A DNA stretch of 9,874 nucleotides from an uncultured Gammaproteobacteria bacterium (GCA_938003715.1 CALKYK010000575.1:1-9874), one strand, 5' to 3'. Positions 1-6,674 are shown, counted from the first letter of the stretch. Notes: a model not told the origin generated them from the letters alone. Program-made: numbers and translations.

Positions 1-607
1 CGAAGCCGCGGCGCTTCAGGCCCTCGCTGTTGATACCTTTCGGCGACGGCGGCTGGCCGCCGATCATCACGTACGCGGGTACGTCGCGGCTGGTTCCGGC
101 ATACATGCCGAGAAAGGCGTGTGCGCCGATGCGGCAGAACTGGTGTGCGCCGGTGAAGCCGGCGAAGATCGCCCAGTCGCCGACGTGGACATGCCCGGCC
201 AGCGTCGCGTTGTTGGCGAAGATCGTATGGCTGCCGATACGGCAGTCGTGTGCAATGTGCACGTACGCCATGATCCAGTTGTCGTCGCCGATCGACGTGA
301 CGCCCTCGTCCTGGACCGTGCCGCGACTGATCGTGCAGTATTCGCGAATCGTGTTGCCGTCGCCGATCTCGAGGCGCGTCGGCTCGTCACGATACTTCTT
401 GTCCTGCGGATCGTCGCCGATGGAACAGAACTGGTAGATATGATTGTTGCTGCCGATTCGCGTCGGACCGTTGATCACCGCGTGACTGTCGATCGTGCAG
501 CCCGGGCCGATCTCGACGTCGTCGCCAATGACTGCGTAGGGCCCGATCGTCACGTCGTCCGCGATGCGTGCCGAATCGGCGATCACGGCCGTGGCGTGAA
601 TCGTCAT
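1..607 (-). CDS. lpxA: UDP-N-acetylglucosamine acyltransferase LpxA (partial, C-terminus off left edge)
   Basis: First enzyme of lipid A synthesis: a cytoplasmic homotrimer that moves a 3-hydroxyacyl chain from ACP to the 3-OH of UDP-GlcNAc. The window holds 202 residues from the start of a protein that usually has about 260. Seen in the sequence: tandem left-handed beta-helix hexapeptides (IADDVTIG, VIGDDVEIG and later ones), YQFCSIG near residue 58, and AHDC with His120 aligned to the E. coli catalytic His125. HQFCRIGAH lies at 155-163, and the EGLKRRGF motif ends the visible part. Met168 aligns with E. coli Gly173, the hydrocarbon-ruler position, and with the Met at this site in Pseudomonas aeruginosa. 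The ATG overlaps the fabZ stop as ATGA, so translation is probably coupled. lpxB would be expected next, beyond the edge. Confidence 0.98.
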   Translation of the reverse strand, partial: MTIHATAVIADSARIADDVTIGPYAVIGDDVEIGPGCTIDSHAVINGPTRIGSNNHIYQFCSIGDDPQDKKYRDEPTRLEIGDGNTIREYCTISRGTVQDEGVTSIGDDNWIMAYVHIAHDCRIGSHTIFANNATLAGHVHVGDWAIFAGFTGAHQFCRIGAHAFLGMYAGTSRDVPAYVMIGGQPPSPKGINSEGLKRRGF

Positions 608-1062
608 CGCTCTCCTCCCGGCGCGCAGGTGATATCGGCGGCAACGGCCAGCTCGTCGCCGACCATGGCCTTGCAGCGATAGAACCAGATGCCGCGCCGG
701 ACCCGCTCGACGTCGACGTGCACCATCAGCTGATCGCCGGGCAGCACCGTGCGCCGGAAGCGCGTGTTGTCGACGCCGGCCAGGAAGAACAGCGGCTTGG
801 GTTCCACGTCGGTCATCGTCAGCCAGGACAGGACGCCACCCGCCTGCGCCATCGCCTCGATAATCAACACGCCGGGCATGACCGGGCGACCCGGGAAATG
901 ACCCTGGAAGTACGGCTCGTTGCCGGTGACGTTCTTCAGCGCGACGATGGACTGGCCGAGCTCGTATTCGAGCACGCGATCGATCATCAGGAACGGATAA
1001 CGATGCGGCAGCGCCTGCATGATCGTGAGACTGTCGAGCGGCGGCGGATACTTCTCAGTCAT
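604..1062 (-). CDS. fabZ: 3-hydroxyacyl-ACP dehydratase FabZ
   Basis: Cytoplasmic hot-dog-fold dehydratase of type II fatty acid synthesis. It removes water from 3-hydroxyacyl-ACP, and so competes with LpxA and LpxD for the same acyl-ACP pool, which explains its place between them. The 152-residue length is normal. The N-terminal LPHRYPFLMIDRV block (18-30) and the GHFPGRPVMPGVL block are clear. His55 in GHFPG and Glu69 in LIIEAMAQ are the expected catalytic pair. The ATG start lies inside the end of lpxD (8-nt overlap, ATGACTGA), preceded by a purine-rich AAGGGCAGG. The stop overlaps the lpxA start by ATGA. Both overlaps suggest coupled, roughly equal expression of the three genes. Nothing in the protein looks aberrant. 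Confidence 0.98.
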   Translation of the reverse strand: MTEKYPPPLDSLTIMQALPHRYPFLMIDRVLEYELGQSIVALKNVTGNEPYFQGHFPGRPVMPGVLIIEAMAQAGGVLSWLTMTDVEPKPLFFLAGVDNTRFRRTVLPGDQLMVHVDVERVRRGIWFYRCKAMVGDELAVAADITCAPGGER

Positions 1063-2071
1063 GCCTGCCCTTTTCCAGCGCGGCGACCCGTTTCACCAGA
1101 TCGTCGAGACGACGGAAGCGCGCGACGCGCCGCTTCCAGTCGCGGTCCTTTTCGGCGGTGAAACTGCCGGTGTAGAAGCCCGGTTCCGTAATGTCCTTCG
1201 ATACGACCGCTGCGCCGCCTACGACGACGTCGTCACAGATCGAGACGTGCCCGACCACGCCGACCCGGCCGGCCAGCATGCAGCGCCTGCCGATCGTCGT
1301 GCTGCCGGCGATGCCGACGAACGCCGCCATGGCCGTATGGTCCCCGACCTGCACGTTGTGCGCGATCTGGATCAGGTTGTCGAGCCGCACGCCGTTACCG
1401 ATCACCGTGTCGTCGATCGCACCGCGATCGATGGTCGTGTTCGCGCCGATCTCGACGTCGTCGCCGATGCGTACGCCGCCGACCTGCGGCACCTTGACCC
1501 AGCCCGAATCGCCCTGCGCGTTGCCGAACCCGTCGCTGCCGAGTACGGCGCCCGGGTGCACGATGCCGCGCTGGCCGATCGACACGTCCTGGACCAGCCC
1601 CGCGTTGGCCAGGACGCGCGTGCCTGCACCGAGCATGCAGCGCGGTCCCACAACGACGCCGGGACCGATCAGCGCGCTGGCTTCGACGACCGTTTCCTCG
1701 CCGACCGACGCATGCTCGGCAACCTGCGCATCAGCCGCGACGCTTGCGCGCGGCGAAACCACTGCCGAGGCATGAATTCCGGGCACGAGCGGCTCGTCGG
1801 GATGCAGCTCCCGTGCAATGTGTGCATAGGTCAGGTAGGGATCGTCGCTGACCAGCGCAGCGACGGGACACGCGTCCGCGTCATTCTCGTGCAGCACGAC
1901 CGCCGCGGCGGTCGTGTTCGCGAGCAGGTCGCGATAGGCACGGTTGGCCAGGAACGAAAGCGCACCGGGGCCGGCGTTGGAGAGCGTCGCCACGCGCACG
2001 ACCTCGATGGACGGCTCGCCGACGAGCTCGCAACCGTATCTCGCGGCCAGTTCCCCGAGGCTAGTCGCCAA
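1055..2071 (-). CDS. lpxD: UDP-3-O-(3-hydroxyacyl)glucosamine N-acyltransferase LpxD
   Basis: Third step of lipid A synthesis: N-acylation of UDP-3-O-acyl-glucosamine from 3-hydroxyacyl-ACP, in the cytoplasm. At 338 residues it matches E. coli LpxD (341). It has an N-terminal uridine-binding domain (about 1-100, with DDPYLTYAHIAR at 77-87), a hexapeptide-repeat beta-helix (about 100-290), and a C-terminal helix (DWKRRVARFRRLDDLVKRV) typical of the family. GSDGFGNA (178-185) and NLIQIAHNV are conserved; His238 aligns with the E. coli catalytic His239. The start is TTG: it has GGGGAG 7 nt upstream, an in-frame TGA lies further upstream, and the resulting N-terminus MATSLGELAARYG aligns with that of E. 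coli. Val289 aligns with E. coli Met290, reported to affect acyl-chain choice. Confidence 0.97.
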   Translation of the reverse strand: MATSLGELAARYGCELVGEPSIEVVRVATLSNAGPGALSFLANRAYRDLLANTTAAAVVLHENDADACPVAALVSDDPYLTYAHIARELHPDEPLVPGIHASAVVSPRASVAADAQVAEHASVGEETVVEASALIGPGVVVGPRCMLGAGTRVLANAGLVQDVSIGQRGIVHPGAVLGSDGFGNAQGDSGWVKVPQVGGVRIGDDVEIGANTTIDRGAIDDTVIGNGVRLDNLIQIAHNVQVGDHTAMAAFVGIAGSTTIGRRCMLAGRVGVVGHVSICDDVVVGGAAVVSKDITEPGFYTGSFTAEKDRDWKRRVARFRRLDDLVKRVAALEKGRHD

Positions 2072-2114
2072 TCCGGATCTCCCCGCAGGCGGTCTCAGTC
2101 ATGGCCATGATCAT
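2061..2114 (-). CDS. Possible 17-residue leader ORF overlapping the lpxD start
   Basis: An ATG at 2114 opens a short frame encoding MIMAMTETACGEIRIGD and stops with TAG at 2063-2061, 11 nt past the lpxD TTG start. It is preceded by GGAGGTG (2130-2124), a near-perfect Shine-Dalgarno, 9 nt before the ATG. That site is stronger than the one serving lpxD itself. There are also in-frame ATGs at codons 3 and 5. I infer that it may couple or modulate lpxD translation. No known peptide family is recognised, and the frame is short enough to be chance in GC-rich sequence. Confidence 0.3.
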   Translation of the reverse strand: MIMAMTETACGEIRIGD

Positions 2115-2187
2115 CCTCGCGCCCACCTCCGGCAGCGCCTGCACCTCCGCCGCGACCACCACCCGCCTGCTCAACCAGTATCGACGC
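2072..2187 (-). other. skp-lpxD spacer with Gly-rich open frame
   Basis: This 116-nt spacer is the second longest in the window. Reading on in frame from the skp TGA gives 31 codons without a stop, rich in Gly (GGGRGGGAGAAGGG) and ending REDDHGHD before TGA. The same bases hold two GGAGGTG Shine-Dalgarno-like sites, one of which precedes the lpxD leader mini-ORF. I see no terminator (no hairpin followed by a T run) and no clear promoter. This looks like a linker within one transcript. Confidence 0.5.
2079..2084 (-). promoter_or_regulatory. Shine-Dalgarno GGGGAG that decides the TTG start of lpxD
   Basis: GGGGAG lies 7 nt before the TTG at 2071-2069. No ATG or GTG lies between the in-frame upstream TGA and this TTG. 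The site therefore supports TTG as the lpxD start. It sits inside a 17-codon mini-ORF that overlaps lpxD, so ribosomes reading the mini-ORF would pass over or unmask it. Confidence 0.6.
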
Positions 2188-2724
2188 TCAGTTGCCGGCG
2201 GCCTGGAAATTCGCTTCCATGGCCCGCAGCACGTTTTCGGTGATATTGACCGCGCCGGATGCGTACAGGACGCCGTCGCCGACGATCAGGTCGTAACCCG
2301 CGGACTGCGCATAGTCCTGCACCTCTTTGAGGAGCGAGCGCTGCAGGTTGCCGAGTTCCTCGTTGCGCCGCAGGTTCAGGTCCTCGCGAAATTCGGTCTG
2401 CAGACGTGTCACTTCCCGCTGCAGGTCGCGCAGATCTTTCTCCGCGTTGCGCCTTTCGGTTTCGCCCATTACGGCGAGATCGCGCTGTACGCGTTCCGAC
2501 AGCTCCTGGAACTCGTTTTGCTTGGCGATGATCTCGCGCTGGCGAGGTTTGAATTCTTCGTCCAGCGCAGTCATCGCGACCCGCGCCTGCGGCGCCTGGT
2601 CCATCAATGCGGGGATGTTGACGACACCGATCTTGATTTCCTGGGCGCCAGCCGAGGCCGCGAAAGAAATGATCAATGCAATCCCCGCCATTGCGTTAAC
2701 CAGATACCGTTTTACCGTATTCAT
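2188..2724 (-). CDS. skp: Periplasmic chaperone Skp/OmpH
   Basis: Trimeric periplasmic chaperone that holds unfolded outer-membrane proteins on their way to the BAM complex. The 178-residue precursor starts with a signal peptide (basic MNTVKR, hydrophobic AMAGIALIISFAA, likely cleavage after AGA at 27), then the core strand EIKIGVVN. A long charged heptad-like region from about 50 to 135 forms the tentacle coiled coil, with EFQELSERVQRDL and NEELGNLQRSLLKEV. The C-terminal core returns with GYDLIVGDGVLYAS and NITENVLRAM. The start at 2724 is chosen because it begins the signal peptide; an earlier in-frame start would run back into bamA. The GGATTGGATTTTTT leader gives only a modest ribosome site. 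bamA ends 14 nt upstream, the usual neighbour. After the TGA the same frame stays open for 31 more codons. Confidence 0.96.
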   Translation of the reverse strand: MNTVKRYLVNAMAGIALIISFAASAGAQEIKIGVVNIPALMDQAPQARVAMTALDEEFKPRQREIIAKQNEFQELSERVQRDLAVMGETERRNAEKDLRDLQREVTRLQTEFREDLNLRRNEELGNLQRSLLKEVQDYAQSAGYDLIVGDGVLYASGAVNITENVLRAMEANFQAAGN

Positions 2725-2738
2725 AAAAAATCCAATCC

Positions 2739-5150
2739 TCAAAAAGCCTGTCCAATGGAGAACTGAAATCTCTCGATCTGATCTCCGTAAAACCGGTCGT
2801 TGCCCTTGAACTCGTTCAGCGGCAACGCGTATCTTAAGCGCAACAATCCGAGCGGCGCCAGCCACTGCACGGCAATGCCTACCGACGTCTTGATCTCGTC
2901 GACTTCGGGCTCGTACGTGACCGGGCTGCCCAACCTGTCGAAAAACGACACTTCGCCGGTGTTGAAGACGTTGCCCGCGTCGTAGAAGACGCTGGCCCGC
3001 GCCTGGCTCGAAAACTTCTCCGGGAGCGGGATTATAAGCTCTGCCTGAGTTGCGACCAACACGTTGCCCCCGTAAGGGTTGCCGAACGAGTCGCGCGGCC
3101 CGAGCCAGGATTCGCGGTAGCCGCGGATCGACTCGGGTCCGCCGCCGAAGAACTGCTTGTACGGCGGCAGCGCCGTGGTCGCATTCAGCCCCTCGCCGTA
3201 GCCCAGCTCGGCGTTGACGCGAAACGTCCAGGCCCCGAACAGGGGAATGTATTTTGTATAGTTGTAGCGCGCCGTGAAGTACTCGACTTCGCTGCCGGGC
3301 ACCGCGTAGCTCAGGAACACCTGCTGCCGGGAGCCGCGATTGGCGAACAGCGCCCGGTTGCGGCTATCGTAGATCCAGCCGACGATCGCCTCGATCGCGT
3401 TGAAGCGGGTGCCGAAAAAGTTCGTCGAACTCGCGCTTTCTACTTCGAACGGGTTGCCGTTAAAGCGTACCCATTCCTGCGCCTGCAGGGTACTGCGGTT
3501 CGACGACAGCAGTTCCGCGCGATTGAACGCCAGGCCGAAACTCAGGCTCTGGTATTCGGTGATCGGAATGCCGTATTCGAGCGAGCCGCCGTAGCTCTCG
3601 GTCGAAAAATCCGACGACGCGGACGTGAACTGCGTAATGTCGCGGTAATTCAGTCCGACCGTGCGGCTGATGCCGTTGCGCGACACGTACGGGTCGGTGT
3701 GCGACAGTGAATAGAAGGTGGAAAAGCGCCCCGACTGGGCGTTCAGCGCGACGCGCTCTCCGGTGCCCAGAAAGTTCGAATGCACGATGCTTCCGTTCAG
3801 CATCAGTTTCTGCGCTTCCGAGTAGCCCAGTCCTCCGGAGAACTGGCCCGGCATCCGGTATTCGATGTCGAATTCGACGTCGACCAGGTCGGGGCTTCCG
3901 GCCACTGCCGACGTGTCGACGTTCACCCGCTCGATGAACGGCAGCCTTTGCAGGCGTACCTTGGACCGGTCGACGAGCCGGTTCGACAGGTAGGCCCCCT
4001 CGGCCTGGCGCATCTCGCGACGCAACACTTCGTCGTCGATCTGGTTCACGCCGTTGAAATTGATGCGGCGGACGTACACGCGACTTGCCGGGTTGACGAA
4101 GAACGTGACCTTGACTTCCTTGTTGTCGTAATCGAGTTCGGGCACCGGCTCGACCTCGGCGTTCGCGTAGCCCTCTTCGCCGAGCCGGAACTTCATGAAT
4201 TCCGCCGACTGGGTCAAAAGCCGCAGGTTGAAAATCGAACCCGGCTGCGCGATCACCATCGCCTGCAGCTGCTGTTCCGGCACGACCATCTCGCCGACGA
4301 GATCGATTTCGGAAATCGTGTATTTCTCGCCTTCGTGGATGTTGATCGTGACGTAGATGTCCTTGCGGTTCGGCGAAATCGCGACCTGCGTCGACTCGAC
4401 CCGGAAATCTGCGTAGCCGCGGTCCATGTAGAACGAGCGCAGCGTTTCCAGGTCGCCCGACAGCGCCTCCTTCGCGTAGCGATCGTCCTGCCGCAGCCAC
4501 GACAGCCAGTTCGCGGTATCGAGCTCGAAATCGGCGCGGACCTCGTTTTCCGGGAAGCTGTGGTTGCCGACGATGTTGACCTGGCGGATTTTCGCCCGGT
4601 CTCCTTCCTTGACGTCGATGCGGATCGCCACCGTGTTGTTCGGCCGGTCGGTGACCTCGCTGCTGATCTCGACGCCGTACTTGCCGCGGTCGTAGTACTG
4701 CTCGGTCAGGAAGCGCTGAACCTCGTCGAGCACAGAGCGGTCGAACGTGCGACCGCGTGCCAGCCCGACGTTGCGCAGCGAATCCATCAGGTCCTCGGTT
4801 TTGATGTCCTTGTTGCCCTCGATCGTGAACGACTCGATCGAGGGTCGCTCACGGACGACGACGACCAGCGTGTCGCCGTCGCGACGCATTTCGATATCGT
4901 CGAACAGCGACTGGGTGTACAGCGCGCGGATCGCTTCCTGGATGCGCACCGGATCGACGGTATCGCCGACGTTGATCGGCAGGTAGTTGAAAACCGTACC
5001 CTCGGATATGCGCTGCAATCCCTCGACGCGCATGTCGCGCACGACGAACGATGACTGCGCAGCGACCGCTGCCGACAGGAGCAGCCCCGCAAGCAGTGCG
5101 ACGCAAAGCCTTCCGCCACGACCGATCGAGAATGTCGCCTTTGCCGTCAT
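2739..5150 (-). CDS. bamA: Outer-membrane protein assembly factor BamA
   Basis: Essential Omp85 protein of the BAM complex; it inserts beta-barrel proteins into the outer membrane. At 803 residues it matches E. coli BamA (810). A signal peptide (about 1-31, cleavage near AVA/AQ) is followed by five POTRA domains, whose repeat starts are visible at FVVRDMRVEGLQRI (about 35), SIESFTIEGN (about 103), KIRQVNIVGNHSF (about 186), TISEIDLVGE (about 278) and YVRRINFNGVNQID (about 358). The barrel runs from about 435, with GTGERVALN. The lid-loop motif is IRGY (675-678), the counterpart of VRGF. The C-terminus RFQFSIGQAF ends in Phe, as a beta-signal should. The ATG overlaps the rseP stop (ATGA) and has no good Shine-Dalgarno, so it probably depends on coupling to rseP. 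skp follows after 14 nt. Confidence 0.99.
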   Translation of the reverse strand: MTAKATFSIGRGGRLCVALLAGLLLSAAVAAQSSFVVRDMRVEGLQRISEGTVFNYLPINVGDTVDPVRIQEAIRALYTQSLFDDIEMRRDGDTLVVVVRERPSIESFTIEGNKDIKTEDLMDSLRNVGLARGRTFDRSVLDEVQRFLTEQYYDRGKYGVEISSEVTDRPNNTVAIRIDVKEGDRAKIRQVNIVGNHSFPENEVRADFELDTANWLSWLRQDDRYAKEALSGDLETLRSFYMDRGYADFRVESTQVAISPNRKDIYVTINIHEGEKYTISEIDLVGEMVVPEQQLQAMVIAQPGSIFNLRLLTQSAEFMKFRLGEEGYANAEVEPVPELDYDNKEVKVTFFVNPASRVYVRRINFNGVNQIDDEVLRREMRQAEGAYLSNRLVDRSKVRLQRLPFIERVNVDTSAVAGSPDLVDVEFDIEYRMPGQFSGGLGYSEAQKLMLNGSIVHSNFLGTGERVALNAQSGRFSTFYSLSHTDPYVSRNGISRTVGLNYRDITQFTSASSDFSTESYGGSLEYGIPITEYQSLSFGLAFNRAELLSSNRSTLQAQEWVRFNGNPFEVESASSTNFFGTRFNAIEAIVGWIYDSRNRALFANRGSRQQVFLSYAVPGSEVEYFTARYNYTKYIPLFGAWTFRVNAELGYGEGLNATTALPPYKQFFGGGPESIRGYRESWLGPRDSFGNPYGGNVLVATQAELIIPLPEKFSSQARASVFYDAGNVFNTGEVSFFDRLGSPVTYEPEVDEIKTSVGIAVQWLAPLGLLRLRYALPLNEFKGNDRFYGDQIERFQFSIGQAF

Positions 5151-6511
5151 TCGAAAAACCGCGCGATATCGTTGTAGAAGGCGAACGTCATCAGGAGCAG
5201 CAGCGCGAGGATGCCGAACTGTTGGCCGAGTATCTGGGCGCGTTCCGAAATCGGGCTGCCTTTCAGGCCCTCGATGCCGTGATAGACGATCTGGCCGCCG
5301 TCCAGGATCGGGATCGGCAACAGGTTAAGGACGCCGAGGCTGATGCTGACCAGCGCCAGGAAATTCAGGAACGCATTGAACCCGGCAGATGCCGTGCTGC
5401 CCGCGTACTGGGCGATGTTGATCGGCCCGCTGATGTTCTTGATCGACACATCGCCGGTGACCATGCGCGCGAGCATTCGGACCGTGAATCCGACCGAGGT
5501 CCAGGTGCGTTCGATCGACTCGCCGATCGCGGACAGCGGCCCGAACTTGCGCAGGTACCAGTAGTCGTCGGTGACGCCCTGCACCGTGACGCCGAGCAGG
5601 CCGCGCGTCACGCCGTCGTCGTCGACCGCGTCGAGCGTTGCCTCCAGGTCGCGGGTCTCGCCGTGCCGGACGACGCGAATCGCCACGGTTTCGCCGGGCC
5701 GTGCGCTGACCACGACCTGCAGGTCGCTGAAGGTCTCGATCGGCTGGCCGTCGATGGCGACGACCCGGTCGCCGATCTCGAGGCCGGCCGCCTCGGCCGC
5801 GCCGTCCGGTGACAGTTCGCCGACCACGGCCCGGGGTCGCCACGGGTCGAAGCCCAGGCCCTCGAACAGCATGCCGGGCTCGGTCAGCCTCGACGCGTCG
5901 TCACCGACCTCGATGACCGTCTGACGCGTCGCGCCGTCTTCGCGTTCGAGGGTCAACGGAACCCGGCCGGTGCCGACCATCTCGTCGAGCATCGAGACGA
6001 GTGCCGACTCCCAGTCGCCGACCTCGCGCTCGCCGACGCGCAGGATCCGGTCACCGTATTCGAGACCGGCCTCGGCGGCGAAGGAATCCTCGGTGACCGA
6101 GCCAACCGCCGGCACCATCGTCGGCACACCGCCGATGAACAGGATCCAGTAGGCGACGAAGGCGAACAGGAAATTGAAAAACGGGCCCGCGAGCAGCACC
6201 AGGATGCGGTTCCAGACCGGCCGGTGCTGAAACGCCCGCCCTTCGTCCTCGGGCGCGACCGGCTCGCCACTGCCGTAGCGTTCGCCCAGGAACTTGACAT
6301 AACCGCCGAGCGGGATCGCCGAGATGCAGTACTCGGTATGGTCGGGGCCGCGCCCGACATGGGTGTACAACGGTTTGCCGAAACCGATCGAAAAGCGCAG
6401 CACCTTCATGCCGCACCAGCGGCCCACGATGTAGTGACCGTACTCGTGCACCGCGACCAGTACGCTGATCGCCACGATAAAGGCCAGAAGGCTGATCAGC
6501 GCATCGCCCAC
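5147..6511 (-). CDS. rseP: Site-2 intramembrane zinc metalloprotease RseP
   Basis: Inner-membrane protease that cuts the anti-sigma factor RseA after DegS, releasing sigma-E; it also clears signal-peptide remnants. At 454 residues it matches the E. coli protein (450). The zinc motif HEYGH is at 22-26 in the first membrane helix. A second helix lies at 104-127 (LVLLAGPFFNFLFAFVAYW). Two tandem PDZ domains follow, around 135-200 (AAEAGLEYGDRIL) and 228-295 (GAAEAAGLEIGDRVVAIDG). NLLPIPILDGG at 396-406 supplies Asp404, the third zinc ligand. The start is GTG, set by GGAGG 6 nt upstream; no in-frame ATG precedes it nearby. It follows a 163-nt gap with a TATAAT and shares an ATGA overlap with bamA, tying the envelope-stress protease to outer-membrane protein assembly. 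Confidence 0.98.
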   Translation of the reverse strand: MGDALISLLAFIVAISVLVAVHEYGHYIVGRWCGMKVLRFSIGFGKPLYTHVGRGPDHTEYCISAIPLGGYVKFLGERYGSGEPVAPEDEGRAFQHRPVWNRILVLLAGPFFNFLFAFVAYWILFIGGVPTMVPAVGSVTEDSFAAEAGLEYGDRILRVGEREVGDWESALVSMLDEMVGTGRVPLTLEREDGATRQTVIEVGDDASRLTEPGMLFEGLGFDPWRPRAVVGELSPDGAAEAAGLEIGDRVVAIDGQPIETFSDLQVVVSARPGETVAIRVVRHGETRDLEATLDAVDDDGVTRGLLGVTVQGVTDDYWYLRKFGPLSAIGESIERTWTSVGFTVRMLARMVTGDVSIKNISGPINIAQYAGSTASAGFNAFLNFLALVSISLGVLNLLPIPILDGGQIVYHGIEGLKGSPISERAQILGQQFGILALLLLMTFAFYNDIARFFE

Positions 6512-6543
6512 GTTGCGCCTCCAAATTGCTCGGAATTCATCAT
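6496..6543 (-). CDS. Possible 15-residue leader ORF overlapping the rseP start
   Basis: ATG ATG at 6543 opens a short frame, MMNSEQFGGATWAMR, ending in TGA at 6498-6496, which overlaps the rseP GTG start by 16 nt. The first ATG lies 7 nt after the TATAAT hexamer, about where transcription would begin, so a transcript from there would be leaderless or almost so for this frame. It contains the rseP Shine-Dalgarno. No family is recognised; chance is possible. Confidence 0.25.
   Translation of the reverse strand: MMNSEQFGGATWAMR
6518..6522 (-). promoter_or_regulatory. Shine-Dalgarno GGAGG that decides the GTG start of rseP
   Basis: GGAGG within TTTGGAGGCGCAAC lies 6 nt before the GTG at 6511-6509, an ideal distance. 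The nearby ATG at 6543-6541 is in a different frame and stops after 15 codons, so it cannot be the rseP start. Confidence 0.75.
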
Positions 6544-6550
6544 GTTACGG

Positions 6551-6556
6551 ATTATA
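6551..6556 (-). promoter_or_regulatory. Perfect -10 hexamer TATAAT upstream of rseP
   Basis: TATAAT reads on the minus strand at 6556-6551, 40 nt before the rseP GTG, in otherwise GC-rich sequence (CCCGGCC before, CCGTAACATG after). The place for a -35 box 16-18 nt upstream holds CGAAGG or GAAGGC, a poor match to TTGACA, and there is no extended -10 TG. If it is active, it would drive rseP-bamA-skp-lpxD-fabZ-lpxA separately from the upstream genes. This is a sequence-only prediction. Confidence 0.45.
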
Positions 6557-6674
6557 GGCCGGGTACCTGTCCGCCTTCGCCGACCCGCCTCGAAGTTCTG
6601 ACTGGATGGCGCGCGGCCGGTTCCCGGGGACTCTGCAGGCCCGGCGCTGAATCGCGGATGAACGGCCGATCCCG

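Larger units (their letters stand above)
6512..6674 (-). other. cdsA-rseP intergenic gap; dxr absent here
   Basis: This is the longest non-coding stretch in the window (163 nt). In Pseudomonas-type clusters this slot is filled by dxr (1-deoxyxylulose-5-phosphate reductoisomerase). Translation of the minus-strand frames shows nothing like Dxr, not even a short end fragment. The gap holds a GC-rich possible hairpin (CCGGG at about 6634-6638 with CCCGG at about 6618-6622, no T run after it), the TATAAT, the 15-codon mini-ORF and the rseP ribosome site. Confidence 0.6.

Noticed and set aside
1019..2110. 363-codon plus-strand open frame antisense to lpxD, with repeated RDVPDHADP/HDRHVLDQ-like segments
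   Set aside because: The repeat look comes from the hexapeptide repeats of lpxD read in antisense; not an independent gene.
2725..2865. Upstream extension of skp to 225 residues
   Set aside because: It would overlap the end of bamA by over 120 nt and put extra sequence before a clear signal peptide. The ATG at 2724 fits the family.
3780..5054. 424-codon plus-strand open frame antisense to bamA
   Set aside because: Mirror frame of bamA codon bias (DVD, VHA, RRV-rich). No recognisable motif, and BamA on the other strand is intact and conserved.
6593..6599. AGAACTT, resembling the sigma-E -35 element GGAACTT, upstream of rseP
   Set aside because: No TCTAA-like -10 element lies at the required 15-19 nt distance, so it is only a half-match.
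6618..6638. CCGGG/CCCGG hairpin after cdsA as an intrinsic terminator
   Set aside because: Short five-pair stem with an 11-nt loop and no T run after it. Too weak to call a terminator.
6512..6674. Decayed remnant of dxr
   Set aside because: The minus-strand frames in the gap give no peptide resembling any part of Dxr, so absence is reported rather than a pseudogene.
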